A DNA stretch of 61,840 nt from Burkholderiales bacterium (lineage in GTDB: Bacteria; Pseudomonadota; Gammaproteobacteria; Burkholderiales; WYBJ01): positions 1 to 61,840 of the forward strand of contig JADLAC010000069.1 in the NCBI GenBank assembly GCA_020848435.1, read 5' to 3'. Positions within the stretch are counted from its first letter, which is position 1; each line of letters starts with the position of its first letter. Positions 12,801-24,800 of this stretch are shown one piece after another. Both the position numbers and the translations under genes were made by a program. Below the pieces are notes generated by a model, which had not been told where the DNA came from, did not search any database, and was given only the letters and a program-made list of their open reading frames with translations.

Positions 12801-15800
12801 GGCACGCAGTCGGTGGAGAAGGGCGAGCGCCGCGACGTTCCGATCGAAGCGATCGACCCGGACGGCAACGCGTTGACGCTGAGCTTCGAGGGCCTGCCGC
12901 GCTTCGCCACTTTCTCGGCGACCGGCAACGGCACGGGTGTGCTGCGCCTGGCACCGGGCGATCGCGATCGCGGCGACTTCGTCGTCACTCTCAGCGCGCG
13001 TGATGACGGTGACGGGGGCGGGGCGAAAGCAGTGGCGTCCGCGACCCATAGCTTCGTCATCTCCAGCGAATCCGACTCCGAGCCGCCGCTGCTAGCACCG
13101 ATCGGCGATAAGGTCGCCGTGATCGGTCAGGCCCTTCAGTTCACGCTGCGCGCAAGCGATCTCGATCAGGATGCATTGAGCTTCAGCGCGAGCGGCCTGC
13201 CTGCGGGGGCGACGCTGGTCCCGGGTGTGGCCTACGGCAGCGCCGTCTTCACTTGGACCGCTACCGCTGCCGGCACGGGATCGCATGCAATGACTTTCCG
13301 TGTCGAAGATTCGCAAGGCAACAGCGACGAGCGCAGTATCTCGCTGGTCGCGCGCGCATCGAACGCAGCCCCGCTACTGCTGCCGGTGGGCGAGCGCTCG
13401 GTCGCCGAGGGCGAGGTACTGAAGGTGCAACTGGCCGCGACCGACGGCGACGGCGACGCGCTCACGTACAGCGCAACCGGCCTGCCGCCGGGCGCAACGC
13501 TTGACGCCGTTACCGGGATGCTGACCTGGCAGCCGAACCACTTCATGGCCGGCCGCTATGCCGGCATCGTGCTCAGCGCCTCGGACGGAGCCGCGAGCAG
13601 CAGCGAGACCATCGCAATCACCGTGGCGCCCGCCAATCAGGCGCCGCTGCTGGCCGCGATTCCGCCGCTCGGCGGCCAGGAGCAGCAGTTGCTGCGGTTC
13701 AATCTGATCGGCACCGACCCCGACGGCGACGCATTGATCTATGCGCCGCTCGACAGCTTACCCGCCGGCGCGTTCTTCGACGCTTCGACCGGGCTGTTCG
13801 AGTGGACGCCGGGCTTCGATCAGTCGGGTACTCACACATTCCGCTTCGCGGCGCGCGACGCGGCGCTCGCCGAGGATACGATCGAGGTGCAGGTCGCCAT
13901 CGCCGATGTCAATCGAGCGCCTTCGCTCGAGCTCATCCCGCACCAGATCGCGCTGGGCGATACGCTGCGTTTCAACGTCGTGGCGAACGATCCCGACAGC
14001 GACGACAGCGCCGTCGTGGGCGCACGCGCGCTGCCGCAAGGCGCCAGCCTCGATGGCGCGACGGGCGAATTCGTCTGGACGCCAGGTCCCGGCCAGGTCG
14101 GCGAGCACTTGGTCATCTTTACGGCCTCCGACGGCGAAGCGCGGATCGAGCGCGGGATGGCGTTGCGCGTGACGCCCGCGCCCGCAGGGCCGAACGTGAC
14201 CCTGTCGCTCACGCCGAGCTTTCCTGCGTTGCCGGGACAGCCGGTCGTCATCACCGTGCTGGCAGAGGCTTTCTCCGCGGTGGAAAGCCGCAGCCTGCGC
14301 GTCGATGGCGCAGCGCTTGCGCTCGATGCGCGCGGGCGCGGCGTCTTCCTGCCACCGGCAAGCGGCCTGTACCGCCTCGAAGCGAGCGCGACCGATGCCG
14401 ACGGCTACGCCGGCAGCACGAGCCAGTGGCTGCGCGTGCGCGATCCGTCGGACACGGCGGCCCCCGAGGTCGAGCTCGACCTCGCGCTTGCCGGTGCGAA
14501 GCTCGCCGTGGCGAGCAGCATCCAGGGCCGCGTGGCCGATACCAACCTCGAGTCGTGGCGGCTGGAGATCGCTCGCGCCGGCGCCGACCGGTTCGTCATG
14601 CTGGCCGAAGGCGAAGCGGCAGTCGACGGCGAGCTTGCGCTGCTCGATCCGCAGCGCTACGAGCGCGGTTTCTATCGCTTGCGCTTGAGCGCGATCGACA
14701 TCGCCGGACGCGAGGCACGCACAGAGATCGTGCTCGAGCTGGCGTCCGAGCGCACCCAAGGACGCTTCGTGCACGAGGTGATCGACTTCGAAGCGGACAT
14801 CGCCGGCAAGACCTTGTCCTTCTTGCGGCGCTACGACACGTTTGCAGCCGATCAGCCGGGAAGCTTCGGCTTCGGTTGGAGCCTGAGCTTACGCGATGTC
14901 AGAGTCGAGACGGATGTCGCCCCGACGGGCGCTGAAGCAAGCGGCGTCTTCGGCGCGCTGCGCGAGGGCTCGCGGGTCTATGTCACCACGCCCGACGGCA
15001 GCCGCGCCGGATTCACATTCTCCCCGCAACAGGTGAGCGGCACGGGCTTCGCCTACTTCCTGCCGCGTTGGCTGCCTGACGCGGGCGTGGCTTGGCAGCT
15101 CGAATCGGCCGCGCGCCAACTCCAGCGTGCCGGCGGCAGCTTCTACGCGCTCGACGACGGCTCACCCTACAACCCCGCGGCGCTCGCGGGCGAGCGTGCC
15201 CAATACGTGCTCGTGTCGCAGCAAGGTACCCGCTACGAGGCCGCGGCAGGCGAAGGTGTGACGGCCATCGAGTATGCCGACGGCGTGCGCTTGATCGTGA
15301 GCGGCAGCGGCATCGTCGGCCCCGGCAACGAAGCGATCGCATTCGTGCACGACGCCTCCGGGCATCTCACGCGTGTCACCGACCCGCGCGGACGGAGCTG
15401 GGATTACGGTTACGACCAGGCAGGCAACCTCGTGCATGCGCGCGATCTCAACGCGGGCAGCGCGGAGCGCTATGCCTATGCAGACTCGGCATCGCATCGC
15501 ATCTCCCTGGTGACATCGCCCGCCGGCGGCAAGGCGATCGACTACGGTATCGACGTAGTGGTCCGCGACCTGACCGCAAGCTTGGGTGCGGCGCTGAGCT
15601 ATCTCGGGCAGACGGTCGAAGCCGATCTCGCGGCGGGCGGCACGGATCTCTACGCTTTCGCCGTGCGCGCAAGCGAGGTGGAGCTGCCGCAGGGCGGCGC
15701 ATTGCTGCTCGGCGTGCGACTGAGCGCGACGAATGCTGCCGCGCTCACGCTCGCGATTCCCGAGATCGACGGCGCCACTCGCATCGCGGAGCACGCAAGC

Positions 15801-18800
15801 GATGGCCGGGTCCATGCGTTGTATCGCATCGACATCGCGGGATTGAAGCTGTTGCGCGTGAGCGGCGCAGGCAGCGGCGCGTATACGCTGGAGCTGTTCG
15901 CGGCAGGCGACAGCAATGGCGATCGGCAGGTGGACGCATTGGACTTCGCGCGGCTCGACGCCGCTCGCGGCAGCGTCGAGGGGGATCAGCGCTACGATGC
16001 GGCAGCGGACATCGACGCCGACGGCCGGGTCGACGCGACCGACATCCAGCTCGTCTACGCGAATCTCGGTTTTGCGCCCAATCGTGCGCCCGCGATCAAC
16101 GCCTTCACCGGCTTCACGCACGTCGACCTGCAAACGGCGATCGACCTGACCTCTTTCCTGGTCGACCCCGAAGGCGACCCGATGGCGCTGCGCATCGTCT
16201 CCGCCGGCCATGGCTCGGCGCAGCTCTCGGGCGATGGCAGCCAGGTCCTGTTCCGTCCCGAGACCGGGTTCGCTGGCCTTGCCGGCTTTACGGTCATCGC
16301 CGATGACGGCTATGCACAGTCGCCAGCCGGTGCCGTTGCCGTGGAGGTGAGCGATGCGCCGCTACTGCGCTTGGATTTCGTCGAGCGCAATCCACGCATC
16401 GCGCTGGGCACCAGTTTCCCGATCGGCGTGATCGGCGATTTCGCCGACCAGGCGGACGTGCTGCTGCCGCTCGATTACGTCGCGCTCGCGCTCACCGACG
16501 CAGCCGTCGGGCGCATCGTCGAGGGCGAGCGCATCCTTGCCGAGCATCAAGGCTTCTCTGCGCTGGTGGCAACCCGCGGTGAAGTGCGCGCCGCCACCGC
16601 ACTGGTGATGGGCAACCCCAATCGGTTCGAACACATCCAGCTCGCAGCCGGCCTGGACATTTATCCCGGCGCGGTGACGCTGGTGCCGGCGGGCGGCAGC
16701 AAGTCGATGCAGGTGGCGATCGCGGGCGGCACCGACGTGAGCGCGGCGGCCAGCGGCACGCTGTACTTCAGCGGCAACGCCGCGGTGGCAAGCGTCGATG
16801 CCGATGGCCTGGTGCGGGCAGCACAGTCCGGTGCAACCGAAGTCACGATCGTCCACCGTGGCGTGGAAGCACGCGTTGCCATACACGTGCAGGCGCCGCA
16901 GCCCAACCAGGCGCTGATCGGCGCCGAGGGCGGCGCCGTGGCGGCGGCGGACGGTGCCATCGTCGCGATCGCGCCCGATGCGTTGAGCGAGGGGCAGACG
17001 GTCAGCTTCGCCACGGTCGATGCTGCGGATCTGCCGCTGCCGCTCACGCCTGAATGGGGTCTGGTCGGTGCCTACCGGCTCGATCTCTCGGGCGACGAGC
17101 CCATGGCCGTCGCGGCGCAGCTCGCGATTCCCGTCCCGGACAGCATTCCGGTGGGCCAGCAGTTGTTCCTCGTGCGCGCGGGCGAGGTGCCGGACGAAAA
17201 CGGCAACCTCTATCCCGTATGGTTCCAGGACGAAGTCGCGGTGGTCGGTGCGGACCACATCGCCCGCACCAGCTCGCCGCCGTATCCGGGGATCAAGTAC
17301 GCCGGCATCTATTCAATCGCCTTTCCGCCCGAAGGTTACTCGGTCGCTCGCGGCGTGATCAGCGTCACCATGCCGGTCGCCATCATGCCGACCTTCATCG
17401 GCGGGGGCATCGGCGGCATGGCTGCGATCGGCGTCTTTCTCACGATAAGCTGGAAGGTGAGCGAGCTGAAGGTCGTCGGCATTCCTGCCCAGGGATTGCC
17501 CGTCATCAACACGGTCAATGTCGCGCTCGATCCGGGCGAGGTGGTGGAATTCTCGACCACGTTGTCCCAACCCACGGGCCTGCTGCCGCAGTCGCCGGTG
17601 CTGACCGAAGCAGCCTTCAAGGTGGATGCGAACGGCAGCGCGCTGCTCGAGCTCACCGGCCGGCAGATGCGCTTCTCGCCGCAAGCGAGCATGGGCTCGC
17701 GCCTGGTGGCCGTGTTCGAGCAGCAGGGCAAGTTCATCGAAGCCGCGATCGTGGGTGCGCCGATCAGCGTCGGTGCGGATGGCCTGGAGCAAGTGGTGGT
17801 AGAGGTCCCGCGCGGCGTGATCACGGGCATCGCCGCCGTGCGGCTCGTGCGCGTCGACACGGTGTTCGGCATCGACCATTGCACGGGCGATTACGGACCG
17901 ATCGAAAGACCGTATGCGAGCAATCCCCTCACCCTCGGCGCTCGCGGCAATTACGTCGTGACGGCGCTGATGGGACCGGGGCAGGTCGCCGTGATGACCC
18001 AGGGCGATCCGCAGGCCGACCAGCCCGAAGCCGAGCTCGACCTGGTCGCGCGCATTCCCGTGGGCGACATTCCGCGCGCGACCGCGCTCAGCGCCGATCA
18101 CACCCGTGCCTACGTGACCCTGCGCGGGGACGGCGCCGTTGCCGTCGTCGACCTGGTCGCGCTGCAGAAGGCCGATGCGCTGCCCGGCAATGGCCCGGAC
18201 GAGAACGCGCCCGATCCGCTCGACAACATCGCGCTGCCGGCTGGAGCGCGCCCGTTCTGGATCACACTCGACAGCGCCAATCGCTACGCCTACGTTTCCG
18301 AAGAGCGCCCGATCGGTGGCAAGGGCAGGATCTACGTCATCGACGTCGATCCCACCTCGGAGGACTTTCACCGCCTGGTTCACATCATCGAGCTCGACAA
18401 TGCCCCAGGCGGGCTGCGCGAGCTCGTCATCGGCGAAGACGGCCGCCGCCTGTACGTGGCGGCGCCCAACCGCGATCTGTTCGCGCCCGCGACGGCGGAG
18501 CACAGCTATCTCCTGGTGGTCAACGTCGACGGCGCCGATCAACCCGCCGATCCCAAGGTCAATCCGCGCAAGTACTGGCAGCAGATCGCCAGCATCGCAA
18601 CCGGCCAGGAGACCTACGGCGTCCAGCGCACAGGGGATCCCAAGCGCATCGCCTTCACCAACCGCTATTTCGACAACGAGGGCTTCGCCTTCCTCACGGT
18701 GAGCGACGACAGTCCGAGCAGCTTCGGCGCCTCCGTGACGCCGCTCTCGCTCACGCTGGGCTCCGTGTTCGACACCTTCGACGTCAACAACGCGCAGTCG

Positions 18801-21800
18801 ATCCTGATCCTGCCCGAGGATGCGTTCAAATCGGAGCTCGGTCCGCATCCCGCGTACGCCTTCATCAGCGGGTTCAACCGCATCATCTTCGAGGATCCCT
18901 CGCACGATCCCGAGGCCTTCCTCGAAGGCAGCGGCGCGCAAACGCCGCCTCCCGGCGGCAGTAACGTCGGCATCATCCGCGATCCCTTCAACGGCGGCGC
19001 GCTGGTCGCCGGCACTTACCCGGTGCCGTACGGCATGGCCGACAACATGGCCTTCGCGAGCGGCTACAACTACTTGTTCGCGGCGTATCGAGGCGTGGAA
19101 GCCGCAACCGGCGACGGTGCGGTGTTCGTCTACAACCTGGTAAACCTGATCGGTCAGGTCGAGCACACGCTCGCGAATGGTCCGCCGAAGCGGCTCGAGC
19201 AATTTCCGGTCGATCGGCTGTACTTCGACCAAGTCCTGCCGCTGCAGGAGAATTTGCAGCTCGCCAACGCGGCGATCGACATCCGCGCGGACTACCGCAT
19301 CATCAAGGCGCAGTTGGATCTCGGCCGCTTCACCTACGGCGTGCCGAGCCTGATGGACAGTGCGGGCAACTACATCCTCGACGCATTCGGCAATCGCATC
19401 GCGTCGCCGCACGCGCCGTTCGGCACCGCCGGCATGCCGCAGGGCCTCAGCGCCCATCCGACCGAAGTGGCGCCCGGACCGCGCGTGCGCAACCAGTTCG
19501 ATTTCGGCCGCGGCATGGGGCTTGCCGAGCGCGCCGATCTCGGCGTGCAGGATTTCCTGGCCGAGTTGATGACGCCTCCCGATTGTCCGGATCCGCGCTT
19601 CAATTCGGTGGTGCAGCTCGACACGGGCGCGGTGATCGAGACGCACGACCTGGTCTCGTACCAGTCGATGGGGCAAACGCGCCAGCTCACGTTGAAATAC
19701 GATTCCTTGAGCGCCGATCCCAGGCCGATCCTCAATTTCGGCTGGGACGCCATGAGCGCCGAGCTCGCGAGCTATGCCGCAAGCCCGCAGGCGGAGCTGA
19801 CCGGCACGGGCGATGTGCTGATGAGCGTGCAGGTGTCGTTCAACGGCGCCGGCGGATCGGCGGCGAGCCCGATCCGCTACTACGGCATACCGCCGTCGGC
19901 CGACAGCTTCAGCGTTTCCTTCCAGACCGACCTGAGCGCGCTGCCCTCGGGCTATTACGGCTACACCGTCAAGGCCCATTTCGCCGGCAAGGACCGGGTC
20001 ACCAACGGCACGCTGCTGCACATCAACGGCATCGACTCGGCGTTCGGCCGCGGCTGGGGTCTGGAGGGCGTGCAGGAGCTCTATGTCGGCGCCGACGGCT
20101 CCGCCGACCTCGTCGACGGCAACGGCGAGGCGCAGCGCTTCGAGCGGCTGGTCACGCCGCCGGTCGATCTCGGCAGTTGCGAGCCCTCGACCGTGGTCGA
20201 GCAGTTCAGCACCATCGCCGGCGATACGTCCAAGCTCGCAAAGCTCGCGAGCGGGGTTTACCAGCGCAGCCTGGCCGACGGCACGACCTACGTCTTCGGC
20301 GCCCCGAGCGTCGATGACAGCGGCAAGCCGCAGCCCGGCAAGCTGCAAGTGGTTCGCGATCGCTACGGCAACGAGACCCGCTACGACTTCGATTCGGCCG
20401 GAAAGATCGTGAGCATCACCGACCCCGCCGGCTTGATCACACGCTTCGACTATTCCGGCGAGCACGTGAGCCGCATCATCGACCCGGCTGGCCGGACCAC
20501 CGAGCTTACGCACGCCGACAACGATCTCATCGCCATCACCGATCCGGATGCTTCGCAGCGTCGATTCGACTACGACGATGACGGCCGCCTGACGATCGAG
20601 GTCAACAAGCTCGGAGGCATCGAGACCACGATCTATGGCGCACACGGCCGGGCGATCGAAGCGCAGCGTCCCGACGGCAGCGTGATCAAGGTGACACCGC
20701 TGCAAGTCCTGGGCTGGGTCGACCCCGAGCTCGAACCGGCTACCAAGGACGACCCCGCGCCGGTGCAAATCGGGAAGGTGACCGAATTCAAGGCGCGCTA
20801 CACGGAAGCGAACGGCAACGAGCGCGTGGTCACGCTCGACGAGCGCGGCCTGGTGCTGGAAACCACCGACGCGCTCGGGCTGGTCGAGCGTTTCGTGCGC
20901 GACGGCAACGGCCGGGTGATCGAAGCGACCGACCACCATGGCAACGTCACCCGCTATGCCTACGACAGCCGCGGCAACATCGTGACGATCAGCGATGCAT
21001 TGTCGCCGGCGGGCAGCGCGAAGACGATGGCGTACGATGCGCTCACCAACCAGGTGGTGAGCGTAACCGACGAGCTTCAGCGCACGACCCAGTACACGCT
21101 GAACGCGAAGGGCGACAACGTCGCGACCCGTCAAGCCGACGGCAACCAATGGCACTACACGTATCTGCCGCAGGGCATGCTGTTCAGCCAGACCGATCCG
21201 CTCGGGCGGCAGACGCGCTACGCGTACGACGCGCTCGGGCGCCTGCAAACGGTCATCAACGCCGACGGCAGCCAGCGCTCGTACGAATACGACGCGGCCG
21301 GCAATGCGATTGCCATGACCGACGAGCTCGGCCGGCACACGGCGTATTCGTTCGATGCGATGAATCGCATGACGGCGATCGTGCAGCCCGACCCCGATGG
21401 GGCCGGGCCGGGCATCGCACCGGTGACGCTGATCGGCTACGACGCCGGCGGCAACGAGGTGAAGCGTAGCGACCCGCTCGGCGGCACGACCACCAGCGCT
21501 TATGATGCCCGCGGCCGGCTGGTCGCGCGCAGCGATGCGCTCGGCCACAGCATGGGCTACGTCTATGGCGCGGACGAGAATCTCGCCGCCGAGGTCGATC
21601 CGCTCGGGCACCGCACCGACTACGGCTACGACCTGCGCAATCGTCTCGTGCTGTCCACCGATGCGCTCGGCAAGACCCACGAGTATCACTATCACGAGGG
21701 TCACACGACGCCGGAATCGGTGACCGACGCGCTCGGCCGCACGGCGAGCTTCGAGCGCGACGCGCGCGATCGGCTGGTCGCCCAGACCAATGCGCTGGGT

Positions 21801-24800
21801 GAAACTACCCGCTGGATTTACGACGCGGCCAACAACCTGGTCGAGGTGATCGATCCGCTCGATCGGAGCACCCAGTACGCCTACGACGCGATGAACCGGC
21901 TGGTATCGATCACCGATGCGCTCGGCGGCGTTACGCTGACGACCTACGATGCCGTGGGCAACGCGTTATCGGTGCGCGACCAGCTCGGGCGCGTCACCGC
22001 CACGAGCTACGATCTCATGAATCGGCCGGTCGAGACGATCGATGCCGAGGGCGGCGTTACCCGCTATGCCTACGATGCGCACGGCAATCTGCTGAGCCTC
22101 ACCGATGCGCTCGGGCACATCACTGCGTACAGCTACGACAACCTCGATCGGCGCATTGTGATCAGCGCGCCCGACCCCGACGGCAGCGGCCCGCTGGCCG
22201 CGCCGGTGACGCGGTTCGGTTTCGACGCGGCCGGCAATCTCATCGCCGAGACCGATGCGCTCGGGCGCGTTACCCAGTACAAGGTCGATGCCCTGTACCG
22301 CAACGTAGAGGTGATCGATCCGCTCGGGCACTCGACCAAGACCGTGTACGATGCTGACGGACGCATCGTCGGCGCGACCGACGCGCTCGGGCGGGTGACG
22401 CAGTACGTGTACGATGCGCTGGGCCGGCGTACCGAGGCTGTGCTGCCGGATCCGGATGGTGCCGGCCCGTTGACGGCCCCCGTGCAACGCTTCGAGTACG
22501 ACGCCGCGGGCAACCTGCTGCGTGCGATCGATCCGTTGCAGCGCACGACCGAATACGCCTACGACGCGGCCGACCGGCGGATCGAGACCAAGGACGCGCT
22601 CGGCAACGTCTCCTCGATCGAATACGATGCCGCCGGCAACGCGGTGGCAAACCGCGATGTCTTGGGGCGCATGACTCGCTTTGCGCTCGATGCGCTCGAC
22701 CGCATGGTGTCGATCGAAGGCCCAGCGGTGGATGGCGCGAGCCCAACCATCACTTACGGCTACGACGCCGTGGGCAACCTCATCCGGGTCGAAGATGCGC
22801 TCGGACACGAAACGCTGCATGCCTACGACGCCCTCGACCGGCGCATTCGCACGACCGATGCGCTCGATGGCGTGAGCCACGCGCAATACGACGCGGTCGG
22901 CAACGTGCTGGCAACCACCGATGCGCTCGGCCGTAGCACGCGCTACGAGTACGATGCGCTCGATCGGCGCATCGCGCAGCGCGACCCCGATCCGGACGGC
23001 AGCGGGCCAAAGACCGCCCCCGTGACGGCGTATGCCTACGATGCGGTAGGCAATCGCATTGCCCTCACGAACGCGCGCGGCCAGGTCACGCGCTACCAGT
23101 ACGATGCGCTCGACCGGCAGGTCGCCAATCAGGACGCGGCCGGCAACACCACGGCGCAGCAGTACGATGCTGCCGGCAACCTGGTCGCGATCATCGACGC
23201 GCTCGGCCGCCGGACGAGCTACGACGTCGATGCGCTGAACCGGGTGGTACGCACGACCGCTCCGGATCCGGACGGGAGTGCCGGGCCGCAGCAGGCGCCG
23301 GTGACGGCGCAAGCGTACGACGCGGCGAACAACCTCGTTGCCGTCACCGATCCCCGCGGCAATACGACCCGCTACCAGTACGATGCGCTTAATCGGCGCA
23401 TCGGCGAGACCGATGCGCGCGGCGGGGTTTCGAGCATCGACTACGACGCCGCCGGCAACGTCATCGCCACGATCGATGCGCGCGGCGAGCGCACCGGCTA
23501 CGAATACGACGCGCTGAACCGGCGCACGCGCATGATCGAAGCCGACCCGGACGGTGCGGGCCCGGCGCAGACCGCGGCGACCCGCTACCACTACGACGCC
23601 GACGATCGCCTGGTCGCCATCACGGATCCTCTGGGCCGCGTGACCGAGCTCGTGTACGACCCGCTGCACCGACAGGTACAACGCAGCGATGCGCTCGATG
23701 GCCTCTGGCGCGTCGAGTACGATGCCGCGGGCAACGCCGTTGCGACCACCGACGCGCTTGGACGATCCACACGTTACGAATATGACGCGCTCGATCGGCT
23801 GGTGCAGCGCACCGCCGCCGATCCGGACGGCAGTGGACCGGACCCGGCAGCAGTGACGGCCTTCGACTACGATGCCGGCGGCAACCTCGCCGCCACGACC
23901 GATGCGCTCGGCCGCACCGAGACCTACAGCTACGATGCGCTCGACCGGCGCACCCAAACCACGGACCCACTCGGGCAGGTGACTCGGGTGCAGTACGACG
24001 CGCTGGATCGGATCGTCGCCACGGTCGATGCGCTCGGGCGCGTGACGGCGCAGGCGTACGATGCCTTGGGCCGGCTCATCGCGACGAGCGCACCCGATCC
24101 CGATGCGGCAGGGCCGCTCGGCGCACCGCAGACTCGTTACGGCTACGACCCTGCGGGCAATCTCATTGCGCTCACCGACGCGCTCGGGCGCGTCACGCAG
24201 TACGACTACGACCAGCTCAACCGCCGGGTCGAGGAGATCGACGCCCTGGGCGCGAGCAGCCTGACGCAATACGATGCCGGCGGTAATCCGGTCCGTGTCA
24301 TCGATCGCCTAGGGCACGAGACGGCCTACGCCTATGACGGCCGTGGCCGGCTGTCGAGCATCGCCGAGCCCGATCCCGACGGCGCCGGGCCGCAGTCTTC
24401 GCCGCTGACCCGATTCGAGTACGACGCCGCCGGCAATACGGTCTCTATCATCGATCCGCTCGGCCGCACGACCCGATTCGCGTACGACCCATTGAACCGG
24501 CATATCCGCACGACGGACGCGCTCGGCGGCATCGCCAGCTTGAAATACGACGCGGTGGGCAATCTCATCGAGACCGCCGATCCGCTCGGCAGGACGATGG
24601 CCTACGGCTACGACGCGCTCGATCGGCTCGTCGTCACGACCTATCCCGACCCGGACGGTAACGGGTCGCAGGCGGCGCCGCAAACCCGCAACGTGTACGA
24701 TGGCATCGGCAACCGGATACGCAGCATCGATGCCAACGGCCAGGCGAGCGCGTATCTGTACGATGCTCTGAACCGGCTCGTGCGCGTCACCGATGCGCTC

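Noticed and set aside
819..14190. Recent tandem duplication of the CARDB and He_PIG units
   Set aside because: Units keep only the family pattern and differ widely in residues and length, unlike the exact-period YD block, so they are old repeats.
17313..21704. A 1,463-codon open frame on the minus strand opposite the giant gene, with others at 21966-24269, 24309-26438 and 27294-28934
   Set aside because: The plus frame has unmistakable propeller and YD-repeat coding sequence. The antisense products are Arg/Gly/Val-rich with a repeat that merely mirrors the YD codons, and high GC keeps antisense frames open.
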